A DNA stretch of 64,000 nt from Mesorhizobium sp. (GTDB lineage Bacteria > Pseudomonadota > Alphaproteobacteria > Rhizobiales > Rhizobiaceae), in the NCBI RefSeq assembly GCF_016793485.1, contig NZ_JAEULZ010000001.1, forward strand, positions 248,001 to 312,000, read 5' to 3'. Both the position numbers and the translations under genes were made by a program. Under the pieces are notes generated by a model, which was given only the letters and a program-made list of their open reading frames with translations, was not told where the DNA came from and ran no database searches. Below, piece by piece: positions 36,741 through 44,842 of this stretch. The number at the start of each line of letters is the position of its first letter. The first letter of the stretch is position 1.

Positions 36741-37637
36741 ATGGACGTAGAGGGGCTCCTTCAAAGCGTCATCCGCTTCTCGAACTTCATGACGTCACGG
36801 CTGATCGTCGCCGGCGTCGTGTTCTACGTCGCCTCCGGCTTCACTCACATCGGCAGTTCCTCGGAAGGCTTCCTTCCCGACATGGATTTGATCAACAACG
36901 TGGTGGAGAACTACCAGAACATCTTCGACGTGCTCGGCGTCTCTGATTTCGCGCTGCTTCTCATCCTGTTTGTCTTCCTGACGACCATCCATCTCATCTA
37001 CATCGTGTTCGAGCGTGTGGGCAGCTACATTCCTCCAGCCATCGTACCGCTGGCAGGCGGCACGGCGATCGACGACGTGACGCTCAGCGCCTTTGACATT
37101 CTGCGCGAGGCGCGCGGCGAGGAGCACACGGACGAGGAAAACCAGCGGCTCTACGAGTTCAAGAAGAAGCTCAAGGAGATAGAGCTGGAGGTTGATACCC
37201 GCTTCAGCGACGAGCTGACCGCTGAGGAAACAGCGTTCCGAATCTCCAAGACTTTCATCGTCTTTTCGCTGGGCGTCTGGATTTACGCTATGCTGGCCGG
37301 CACCTACACAGGCGACAAGAACATACTTCTCATCATTCTTGCGCTGTCGATCCTCACCGCGCTCTATACGTCCTTCGCGATCTTCAGGTGCAACCACTCC
37401 CGCATATCAAGCCTCCGCGAGGACGTGATTTACCAGTTCACCGGCTTTGCGCGCATATGGGCCGCCGAGGAATACCAGAAGCGCATTGCGACTGCCTGCG
37501 CGCCGTCACGTGAACTCAAGCCCGCCGCATTCGCCGTTCTGGTGCCTGTCTACGGCACACTCGATGTGTTTTTGGAGGATTGGCGCAGGTGGCGACGCTT
37601 GCGACGTTTGAAAAGGCTGCGGGGGACGAATGCATAG
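36741..37637 (+). CDS. Hypothetical multi-pass membrane protein in the pyrimidine operon
   Basis: 298 aa, not assigned to a family. GGAGGGCGG directly before ATG 36741 supports the start, 13 bp after the amidase stop. About four hydrophobic segments are visible: VAGVVFYVASGFTHIG, FALLLILFVFLTTIHLIYIV, TFIVFSLGVWIYAMLAGTY and ILLIILALSILTALYTSFAI. Between the second and third lies a charged cytoplasmic-type loop of about 85 residues (REARGEEHTDEENQRLYEFK), and the C-terminus is arginine-rich (WRRWRRLRRLKRLR). It overlaps the next small gene by 8 bp. The role is unknown; the location implies co-expression with pyrimidine uptake and breakdown. Confidence 0.78.
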   Translation: MDVEGLLQSVIRFSNFMTSRLIVAGVVFYVASGFTHIGSSSEGFLPDMDLINNVVENYQNIFDVLGVSDFALLLILFVFLTTIHLIYIVFERVGSYIPPAIVPLAGGTAIDDVTLSAFDILREARGEEHTDEENQRLYEFKKKLKEIELEVDTRFSDELTAEETAFRISKTFIVFSLGVWIYAMLAGTYTGDKNILLIILALSILTALYTSFAIFRCNHSRISSLREDVIYQFTGFARIWAAEEYQKRIATACAPSRELKPAAFAVLVPVYGTLDVFLEDWRRWRRLRRLKRLRGTNA

Positions 37638-38016
37638 GCAGCAATACGGGGTTCCGGGCCTTGCAGCCGCACTGATCGCCTTTTCCGTTCCCGCTTTCGC
37701 CGTGGAGCTCGACATTCCCGGCGACTATGGCAACGAGGCCGGCTGCCGCCATGCCAGGACGAACGACTACAGCGAAGACGATATGGTGCTCCTGACACGC
37801 AAGAACGTCAGCACCTACGTGACGATGTGCAGCTTCGTCCAGATTTTCCCGGCCGAGGCAAACAGCCAGGTCATGATCGTCACCTGCGGTCACGAGGGCC
37901 AGGGAGAAACGACGCTCGGCCTGATGCGTGTGCAAAAGAGCGAGAACGATATGGACGGCTATCTCGTATTCGACGAAGCTGGCACCCTGTGGGGTAAGGT
38001 TGGGCGGTGCTCATGA
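37630..38016 (+). CDS. Small exported protein of unknown function
   Basis: 128 aa with a signal peptide (GVPGLAAALIAFSVPAFA) and a mature domain of about 103 residues containing four cysteines (ACR, MCSF, VTCGHEGQGE, VGRCS), likely two disulfides in the periplasm. No family recognised. The start overlaps the preceding membrane-protein gene by 8 bp, and the stop overlaps the ATPase start by 4 bp (ATGA), so it is firmly embedded in the operon. Confidence 0.75.
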   Translation: MHRQQYGVPGLAAALIAFSVPAFAVELDIPGDYGNEAGCRHARTNDYSEDDMVLLTRKNVSTYVTMCSFVQIFPAEANSQVMIVTCGHEGQGETTLGLMRVQKSENDMDGYLVFDEAGTLWGKVGRCS

Positions 38017-38816
38017 CGGTTACGGAAGCCACGGCCGCGGCGTCGGTCGTTCAGGCAAAGGGGCTCGGGCTGACGTTCCGGACCAATGACGGGCCGGTGC
38101 AGGCTCTCACCGACGTCAATCTCACCATCGGCAAGGGCGAGTTCGTGTCCTTCATCGGGCCTTCCGGCTGCGGCAAGACCACCTTCCTGCGTGTCATCGC
38201 CGATCTGGAGAAGCCGACGGAAGGTACGATCTCCGTCAACGGGTTGAGCCCGGAACAGGCCCGCGAAAAGCGCGCCTATGGCTACGTATTCCAGGCCGCG
38301 GCGCTGTTCCCGTGGCGCACCATCGCCAAGAACATCGCCCTGCCGCTCGAGATCATGGGTGTGCCTGATACGGAGCGAAAGGGCCGCATCGAACGGGTGA
38401 TGGAGCTCGTCAACCTCACCGGATTCGAGAACAAGTATCCTTGGCAGCTTTCCGGCGGCATGCAGCAGCGCGCTTCGATCGCCCGCGCTCTCGCCTTCGA
38501 CGCGGACCTGCTCCTGATGGACGAACCCTTCGGCGCGTTGGACGAGATCGTCCGCGATCATCTCAACAAGCAGCTTCTGGAGCTGTGGGCGCGCACCAAC
38601 AAGACCATCTGCTTCGTCACACATTCCATTCCCGAGGCAGTCTACCTGTCGACCCGCATCGTCGTCATGTCACCACGTCCGGGCCGGGTCACCGACGTCA
38701 TCGAATCCACGCTGCCCCGGGAGCGGCCGCTGGACATCCGGGAATCGCCGGAATTCCTTGCCATCGCCCACCGTGTTCGCGACGGGCTCCATGCAGGCCA
38801 TTCCTATGAGGATTGA
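38013..38816 (+). CDS. ABC transporter ATPase, nitrate/taurine/pyrimidine-precursor type
   Basis: 267-aa cytoplasmic ATPase. Walker A GPSGCGKTT, Q-loop YVFQAAALFPWRTI, signature LSGGMQQR and Walker B LLLMDEPFGALDEI match the NitT/TauT/ThiZ group. It energises the two permeases that follow. ATG 38013 is chosen because it overlaps the preceding stop (ATGA); a GTG six bases upstream is possible. Confidence 0.92.
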   Translation: MTVTEATAAASVVQAKGLGLTFRTNDGPVQALTDVNLTIGKGEFVSFIGPSGCGKTTFLRVIADLEKPTEGTISVNGLSPEQAREKRAYGYVFQAAALFPWRTIAKNIALPLEIMGVPDTERKGRIERVMELVNLTGFENKYPWQLSGGMQQRASIARALAFDADLLLMDEPFGALDEIVRDHLNKQLLELWARTNKTICFVTHSIPEAVYLSTRIVVMSPRPGRVTDVIESTLPRERPLDIRESPEFLAIAHRVRDGLHAGHSYED

Positions 38817-38822
38817 GGTCTG

Positions 38823-39701
38823 ATGAACCGCGCGTTGGAAAACGTCGTGCCGGTACTGACCATCCTCGCGGGGCTGGTCGTTGCCTGGTACGTCGCGGCC
38901 GTGCTGCTCAACGCGCCGTTCCAGCGCGACCTTGACCGGCGTGCCGGCGAGACACCTGGCACCATGGAGTTCATCGGCAAGACGCTGTCGCAGCCGAAGC
39001 CGACGATGCCCGCACCGCACCAGGTGGCGCAGAATTTCTTTGAAAACACATTTCTGAGGAAGGTCACGAGCAACCGCAGCCTCGTCTACAATGCCTGGGT
39101 GACGCTGTCCTCGACATTGCTCGGCTTCGCTTTCGGCACGGCCCTCGGTATCCTGATCGCGGTCGGCGTGGTGCATCTCACGGCCCTCGACCGCAGCCTG
39201 ATGCCGTGGATCATCGCCTCGCAGACAATCCCGATCCTGGCGATTGCCCCGATGGTGATCGTGGTCTTCGCCGCCATCGGCATAACCGGGCTGATTCCGA
39301 AATCGCTGATTTCGACCTATCTATCCTTCTTCCCCGTCGCGGTCGGCATGGTGAAGGGCCTGCGGTCGCCGGAAATCATGCATCTGGACCTGATGCACAC
39401 CTACAACGCCAGTTCCTCGCAGGTGTTCTGGAAGCTGCGGGTTCCCGCCTCGGTGCCGTATCTGTTCGCTTCCATGAAGGTGGCGGTGGCCGCCAGCCTT
39501 GTCGGGGCGATCGTCGCCGAACTGCCCACCGGTGCAGTTGCCGGCATCGGCGCCAAGCTTTTGTCCGCGTCCTATTACAGCCAGACGATCGATATGTGGT
39601 CGGCGCTGGTCGCGGGTTCCATTGTCGCGGCATTGCTGGTGACCGTTGTTGGTATCGCCGGCCGAATGGTCGAGCGCTCCATGGGAGCGCGGCCGGCATG
39701 A
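38823..39701 (+). CDS. ABC transporter permease (pyrimidine-type importer), first subunit
   Basis: 292-aa membrane protein of the NitT/TauT permease class. An N-terminal helix (LTILAGLVVAWYVAAVLL) is followed by a loop and the permease core (TLLGFAFGTALGILIAVGVV, AIAPMVIVVFAAIGITGLIP). The EAA-like loop includes HTYNASSSQVFWKLRVPAS. TTGAGGTCTG precedes the ATG by a few bases, and the stop overlaps the second permease start by 4 bp. Confidence 0.9.
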   Translation: MNRALENVVPVLTILAGLVVAWYVAAVLLNAPFQRDLDRRAGETPGTMEFIGKTLSQPKPTMPAPHQVAQNFFENTFLRKVTSNRSLVYNAWVTLSSTLLGFAFGTALGILIAVGVVHLTALDRSLMPWIIASQTIPILAIAPMVIVVFAAIGITGLIPKSLISTYLSFFPVAVGMVKGLRSPEIMHLDLMHTYNASSSQVFWKLRVPASVPYLFASMKVAVAASLVGAIVAELPTGAVAGIGAKLLSASYYSQTIDMWSALVAGSIVAALLVTVVGIAGRMVERSMGARPA

Positions 39702-40852
39702 GGTGGTTCACGCTCTCCTGGCAGGCGGTTGCCGCCATAATGCTCTGCGTCCTGGCAGGCTTCCTGGGGCCAATGACGCAAGCCGAGTCCGACGCACTCG
39801 CTAATCCGACCGCGACGTTCGCCTATCCTTTCCTCAACAGCAAAAGCCTAATCTTCGATCTGATCCTTGGGGCGGCGGCTGTCTCGATGCTCCGCATCCC
39901 GAGGCTGGCTGCCGCTGCCGCGCTTGCCATAGGCGCTCATGTTGCCGCATGGATGTTGCTGACTGGTATCGCAGGCTTCGAAGGAACGGCGCTTGCGTCC
40001 TACTACATCATCCTGGCGGCCGCGTGGCTGCTTGCGTGGCGTTGCGTGACCGTCCTCTCGACCTTCAAGCCGGCATCGCGCGTCGCAAGCGTGGCGCTTC
40101 GCCTCGTCATACCGCTCATCTTCGGCATCTGGATACTCATAATCTGGGAAGCGATCGTTCGCGGCGCTGGCATTCCGTTCATCCTGCTGCCGCCGCCCTC
40201 CGTCATCGGAGTGACGATCGCGAATTCCATCCCGACGCTCGCCGCTGACGTCAACCAGACCATCTTCAAGTCCGTGGTCGCCGGCTACGTCATCGGCTGC
40301 GGCTGCGGCTTCCTGACCGCCATTCTCGCCGACAGGGTGTCATTCTTGCGTCGCGGCCTGCTGCCCATTGGCAACATGGTCTCGGCACTGCCGATCATCG
40401 GCGTGGCGCCGATCATGGTCATGTGGTTCGGCTTCGACTGGCAATCGAAGGCGGCCGTTGTCGCGATCATGACCTTCTTCCCCATGCTGGTGAACACGGT
40501 AGCGGGGCTTGCCGAAGCCGGGCACATGGAGCGCGACCTGATGCGCACCTATGCTTCGAACTATACGCAGACGTTGATCAAACTCAGGCTTCCTGCGGCC
40601 GCTCCCTTTATCTTCAACGCGCTGAAGATAAACTCGACGCTGGCGCTGATCGGGGCGATCGTCGCGGAGTTTTTCGGCACGCCGACCGTGGGCATGGGTT
40701 TCCGCATCTCCACGGCCGTCGGCCGCATGGACATCGACATGGTGTGGGCCGAAATCGCGGTTGCGGCGCTGGTCGGTTCGGTCTTCTATGGGTTAATCGC
40801 CCTCGCAGAAAGGGCGGCGACATTTTGGCATCCGTCTGTCCGTGGTGGATAG
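39698..40852 (+). CDS. ABC transporter permease, second subunit, with extra N-terminal membrane domain
   Basis: 384 aa. The start ATG 39698 overlaps the preceding stop (ATGA); the frame open to 39206 is antisense-free shadow of the first permease. The C-terminal 250 residues are a standard NitT/TauT permease (VVAGYVIGCGCGFLTAILAD, IGVAPIMVMWFGFDWQSKA, MRTYASNYTQTLIKLRLPAA). The first 130 residues add about four hydrophobic segments (TLSWQAVAAIMLCVLAGFLG, RLAAAAALAIGAHVAAWMLL, SYYIILAAAWLLAWRCVTVL), absent from most permeases of this class. Heterodimeric partner of the previous gene. Confidence 0.9.
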   Translation: MRWFTLSWQAVAAIMLCVLAGFLGPMTQAESDALANPTATFAYPFLNSKSLIFDLILGAAAVSMLRIPRLAAAAALAIGAHVAAWMLLTGIAGFEGTALASYYIILAAAWLLAWRCVTVLSTFKPASRVASVALRLVIPLIFGIWILIIWEAIVRGAGIPFILLPPPSVIGVTIANSIPTLAADVNQTIFKSVVAGYVIGCGCGFLTAILADRVSFLRRGLLPIGNMVSALPIIGVAPIMVMWFGFDWQSKAAVVAIMTFFPMLVNTVAGLAEAGHMERDLMRTYASNYTQTLIKLRLPAAAPFIFNALKINSTLALIGAIVAEFFGTPTVGMGFRISTAVGRMDIDMVWAEIAVAALVGSVFYGLIALAERAATFWHPSVRGG

Positions 40853-40874
40853 GCGCACTTCAGAGGGTAGTTCA

Positions 40875-41846
40875 ATGAAGAAACTGATGGTTCCCATGCT
40901 CGCGAGCGCGCTGTCGCTCGCCGCATTCCAGGCAATGGCCGCCGACAAGGTGACGCTGCAGCTGAAATGGGTGACGCAGTCGCAGTTCGCCGGCTACTAC
41001 GTCGCCAAGGACAAGGGCTTCTACGAGGAAGAAGGCCTTGACGTCGAGATCAAGCCGGGCGGCCCTGACATCGCGCCGGAGCAGGTGATCGCCGGCGGAG
41101 GTGCCGACGTCATCGTCGACTGGATGGGTGGTGCGCTGGCGGCCCGTGACAAGGGTGTCCCGCTCATCAACATCGCCCAGCCCTTCAAGAAGGCGGGCAT
41201 GGAGATGGTTTGCCCGGCCGACGGCCCGGTCAAGACGGAAGCAGATTTCAAGGGTAAGACGCTCGGCGTCTGGTTCTTCGGCAACGAATATCCGTTCTAC
41301 GCCTGGATGAACAAGCTCGGCCTGCCGACCGAAGGCGGCGCGGATGGCGTCACGGTGTTGAAGCAGAGCTTCGACGTGCAGCCGCTGATCCAGAAGCAGG
41401 CCGACTGCATCTCGGTGATGACCTACAACGAGTACTGGCAGCTCATCGACGCAGGCTACAAGCCGGAAGACCTGATCGTGTTCAACTACACGGCCATGGG
41501 CAACGACCTGCTCGAGGACGGCCTCTATGTGATGGAGGACAAGCTCAAGGATCCGGCCTTCGAGGAGAAGATGGTGAAGTTCGTCCGCGCCTCGATGAAG
41601 GGCTGGAAGTACGCCACCGAAAACCCCGACGAGGCCGCTGGCATCGTCGTCGAGAACGGCGGCCAGGACGAAAACCACCAGAAGCGCATGATGGGCGAGG
41701 TGGCCAAGCTGATCGACAACGCCGATGGCAAGCTGATCCCGGCCGCTTATGACCGTACGGCCAAGGCGTTGCTCGACCAGAAGATCATCTCCAAGCCGGC
41801 CGAGGGCGGCTACACCACCGCCATCACCGACAAGGCGGTCCCGTGA
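40875..41846 (+). CDS. ABC transporter substrate-binding protein, NMT1/ThiY-like
   Basis: 323-aa periplasmic receptor. GAGGG precedes ATG 40875. The signal peptide ends AMAADK. The mature start VTLQLKWVTQSQFAGYYVAK and GFYEEEGLDVEIKPGG are characteristic of the NMT1/THI5-like group that binds pyrimidine precursors and related planar nitrogen compounds. As the last gene of the operon that starts with RutR-controlled pyrimidine enzymes, it probably captures a pyrimidine or one of its reduced or opened products. The terminator at 41869 follows. Confidence 0.9.
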   Translation: MKKLMVPMLASALSLAAFQAMAADKVTLQLKWVTQSQFAGYYVAKDKGFYEEEGLDVEIKPGGPDIAPEQVIAGGGADVIVDWMGGALAARDKGVPLINIAQPFKKAGMEMVCPADGPVKTEADFKGKTLGVWFFGNEYPFYAWMNKLGLPTEGGADGVTVLKQSFDVQPLIQKQADCISVMTYNEYWQLIDAGYKPEDLIVFNYTAMGNDLLEDGLYVMEDKLKDPAFEEKMVKFVRASMKGWKYATENPDEAAGIVVENGGQDENHQKRMMGEVAKLIDNADGKLIPAAYDRTAKALLDQKIISKPAEGGYTTAITDKAVP

Positions 41847-41868
41847 TCTGAACGGTTTCCGTAAAGCG

Positions 41869-41898
41869 AAAGGGGCGGGCGACCGCCCTTTTTTCTTT
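41869..41898 (+). terminator. Intrinsic terminator of the pyrimidine operon
   Basis: Stem GGGCGG/CCGCCC with GCGA loop, extended by A-T pairs (AAAG before, TTTT after), and then a run of T residues (TTTTTTCTTT). It lies 22 bp after the stop of the binding-protein gene, and its A-rich left flank may also serve the convergent gltS gene. Confidence 0.85.
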
Positions 41899-41936
41899 GC
41901 CGCCTGGGCTTAAGCCGACGGGCCAAAAACTCGCGT

Positions 41937-43139
41937 TCAGCGGATCATCCAACTGATCGCGACCACGTTCGCAAGGTCGAGGAAGAAGGCCGAAACCAGA
42001 GGCAGGATGATGAAGGCGATCGGCGCCGCGCCGTGGGTCTTCGTCACCGCCGTCATGTTGGCGATCGCGGTCGGGGTCGCGCCCAGCGTCACGCCTGTGA
42101 AGCCTGCCGAGATCACCGCTGCGTTGTAGGTCCGTCCCATCGCTGGGAAAACCACGAAAACGATGTATACGATCGTTGCCAGCGTCTGTACCGCGAGAAC
42201 AAGGACGAGCGCCGGGCCGAGGCCGCCAAGCGTCCACAGTTGCATGCTCATCAGCGACATCGACAGGAAGATGTTGAGCGACAGGTCCGACAGCAGGGAT
42301 AGCGAGCGGCTGCGCGTCGGCCATTGCAGCCTTGGCAGCAGGCGAGGGATGGTGTTCGTCAGCACGATGGCGACGAGCAGGCAGACGACGAACGAGGGCA
42401 TTCTTATTCCGAACTCGTCTACCAGTTCCCAGACGCCGAGGCCGATCAGGATGGCGACGTTGAGCACAAGGATTGTGCGCAGCAGGCTGACATGGTTGAG
42501 GTCGTCGCCCTCGGTCTTTGTCTCGTCAGGCAGGCCGATTACCGGCGCTTCCTCTACGGGGCCCGAAAGTTTGTAGCGGGCGATGAGACGACCCGCGATC
42601 GGGCCGCCGACGAGACTGGCCAGCACGAGCCCCAGGGTGGCGACGGCCATGCCGACCTCGAGCGCATTGTCGAGGTTGAAGCGCTCGGCGACGACTGGCG
42701 CCCATGCGATGGTGGTACCGTGGCCTCCCATCAGCGAGGCAGAGCCCAGGAACACCGCCAACCCTTCGGGCAGGTTGAGAAGACGCACGCTGCCGAGCGC
42801 GATCAGGTTCTGGATCACCAGATAGACCAGCGTGACGCCGAGCAGGATCGCGAGCGTCCTGCCTCCGGCGAGCAGGTCTGTAAGACGCGCGTTGAGGCCG
42901 ATGCCGGTGAAAAAATAAAGCAGCAACATGTCGCGCGCGCCCAGCTCGAAGCTGATCGAGACGTCGAACAGCCTGTAGGCCAGCAGGGTCACGACCGCCG
43001 CCAGAAGTCCCCCCGTTACCGCCTGCGGAATGTTCCAGCGCTTCAACTGGGGTATCAGGTTGTTGATGCCTGCACCGACAAAGAACACCACGATGGAGAT
43101 CGTGAACGTCAACAGTGCCGGGACGGTCAGGTTCGTCAT
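41937..43139 (-). CDS. gltS: Sodium/glutamate symporter GltS
   Basis: 400-aa inner-membrane sodium:glutamate carrier. ATG 43139 follows GGAGGG; the seven codons upstream are not needed. Two GltS repeats are visible, with re-entrant-loop motifs SLMGGHGTTIAWAP in the first half and SAGFTGVTLGATPTAIANM in the second. About ten hydrophobic segments and a central hydrophilic loop (LPDETKTEGDDLNHVS) match the family. Convergent with the pyrimidine operon; not obviously linked to the downstream genes. Confidence 0.94.
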   Translation of the reverse strand: MTNLTVPALLTFTISIVVFFVGAGINNLIPQLKRWNIPQAVTGGLLAAVVTLLAYRLFDVSISFELGARDMLLLYFFTGIGLNARLTDLLAGGRTLAILLGVTLVYLVIQNLIALGSVRLLNLPEGLAVFLGSASLMGGHGTTIAWAPVVAERFNLDNALEVGMAVATLGLVLASLVGGPIAGRLIARYKLSGPVEEAPVIGLPDETKTEGDDLNHVSLLRTILVLNVAILIGLGVWELVDEFGIRMPSFVVCLLVAIVLTNTIPRLLPRLQWPTRSRSLSLLSDLSLNIFLSMSLMSMQLWTLGGLGPALVLVLAVQTLATIVYIVFVVFPAMGRTYNAAVISAGFTGVTLGATPTAIANMTAVTKTHGAAPIAFIILPLVSAFFLDLANVVAISWMIR

Positions 43140-43192
43140 GCGATAGGCCCTCCATCGCAAGAAGTTTCCCTTCTTGCCCTTATCTCAGGGGT

Positions 43193-44842
43193 CTATCGCC
43201 CCTCTCGAATCTGCGTCAGCGTTTTCGTTGGCGTGATGGCTTCCGGGTCGAGCCGAACCTCGATGATCGCCGGCTTGCCGCTGGCTCGGGCGCGCTCGAA
43301 GGCCGGCGCGAACTCGGCCGTCTCGACGACCGTCTCGCCATGCCCGCCAAAGGCGCGCGCATAAGCTGCGAAATCAGGGTTCTTCAGCGTCGTCCCCGAG
43401 ACACGGCCCGGATACTCGCGCTCCTGATGCATGCGGATCGTGCCGTAGATGCCGTTGTTCAGGATGACGACGATGATCGGCAGGTCGTACTGCACAGCGG
43501 TCGCGAACTCCTGCCCATGCATGAGGAAATCGCCATCACCCGCCCAGGCGATCACTTCGCGGTCAGGAAACACTGCCTTCGCAGCAACGCTTGCCGGCAG
43601 GCCGTAGCCCATTGAGCCGGATGTCGGCGCGCTCTGTGTGTTGAAACGGCGATAGCGACGAAAGCGATGCATCCAGATCGCGAAATTCCCCGCGCCGTTG
43701 CAGATGACCGAGTCCTCGGGCAGCGTCTTTTCAAGATGGCTCATGATCGGGCCCATATGCACCTTGCCGGGGCCTGTCACGGGAGGCGTCGACCATTCCA
43801 GATAGCCTTGATGCAACTCTTCGGTGCGGTTCGCCCAGACTGGCGTTTTCGTCGGCGCGGTTGCCGAAAACGCTTCGGCAAAGGCTGTTGGCGTCGCATT
43901 GATCGCCACGGTCGGCCGGTAGACGCGCCCGAGTTCGTGCGGATCGGGATAGACATGCACCAGCTTCTGGTCGGGGTAGGGGCTCTTGAGCAGCGTGTAG
44001 TCCGACGACGGCATCTCACCGAAGCGGCAGCCGACGAGCACCACAAGATCGGCGCCTTTGATATAGTCGGCGACCTTCGGATTGGTGCCGATGCCGATAT
44101 CGCCTGCATAGCTGGGGTGCAACTGATCGCAGAGCGCCTGCCTGCGGAAACTGCACCCTACCGGCAACGACCAGCGCTCCAGTGCTCCGCACATCTGCTT
44201 GACGGCCCCTTCGGTCCAGCGTGTTCCACCGAGGATGACGAAAGGCCGTTCCGCTTTTTCCAGCAGCGCCTGCAACGCTTCGATCTCGGCCGCGCCGGGC
44301 CTTGTTTCCACTGGCGTATAGGGGAGGGGTACGGGAGCCACGACCTTGTCGGTCAGCATGTCCTCCGGCAGCGAGATCACCACCGGTCCGGGCCGGCCTG
44401 ACGTCGCCACAGCAAAGGCGCGCGTGACAAGTTCCGGAATACGCCTGGCATCGTCGATCTCGACCACCCATTTGGCGATGTCGCCGTAAAAGCGCTTGTA
44501 GTCGACCTCCTGAAAAGCCTCGCGTTCCTTGATGCCGCGCGCGATCTGGCCGATGAACAGGATCATCGGGTTGGAATCCTGCCGCGCGATGTGGACGCCT
44601 GCCGACGCGTTGGTCGCGCCGGGGCCGCGCGTCACGAAGCAGATACCGGGCCGGCCCGTCAGCCTGCCCTCGCAGTCAGCCATCATGGCAGCGCCGCCTT
44701 CCTGGCGGCAGACGATGTTTTCGATCTTGGAATCGTGCAGCGCGTCCAGCACCGCCAGATAGCTTTCGCCCGGTACGCTGAAGATGCGCTCGACGCCGTT
44801 GGCTTCCAGCGCGTCGACGATCAGTTGTCCGCCAGTTCGCAT
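43193..44842 (-). CDS. Thiamine-diphosphate-dependent enzyme (acetolactate synthase/oxalyl-CoA decarboxylase superfamily)
   Basis: 549-aa ThDP enzyme with the usual three domains. The pyrimidine-binding domain has VCRQEGGAAMMAD with the catalytic Glu, the middle domain is FAD/ADP-type, and the pyrophosphate domain has WAGDGDFLMHGQEFATAV...NNG. Reaction unknown: sequence alone fits acetolactate-synthase-like, oxalyl-CoA decarboxylase-like or hydroxyacyl-CoA lyase-like chemistry. Its ATG overlaps the stop of the CoA-transferase gene by one base (TGATG), so the two are probably one pathway in which the transferase makes the CoA thioester and this enzyme cleaves or decarboxylates it. Confidence 0.85.
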   Translation of the reverse strand: MRTGGQLIVDALEANGVERIFSVPGESYLAVLDALHDSKIENIVCRQEGGAAMMADCEGRLTGRPGICFVTRGPGATNASAGVHIARQDSNPMILFIGQIARGIKEREAFQEVDYKRFYGDIAKWVVEIDDARRIPELVTRAFAVATSGRPGPVVISLPEDMLTDKVVAPVPLPYTPVETRPGAAEIEALQALLEKAERPFVILGGTRWTEGAVKQMCGALERWSLPVGCSFRRQALCDQLHPSYAGDIGIGTNPKVADYIKGADLVVLVGCRFGEMPSSDYTLLKSPYPDQKLVHVYPDPHELGRVYRPTVAINATPTAFAEAFSATAPTKTPVWANRTEELHQGYLEWSTPPVTGPGKVHMGPIMSHLEKTLPEDSVICNGAGNFAIWMHRFRRYRRFNTQSAPTSGSMGYGLPASVAAKAVFPDREVIAWAGDGDFLMHGQEFATAVQYDLPIIVVILNNGIYGTIRMHQEREYPGRVSGTTLKNPDFAAYARAFGGHGETVVETAEFAPAFERARASGKPAIIEVRLDPEAITPTKTLTQIREGR

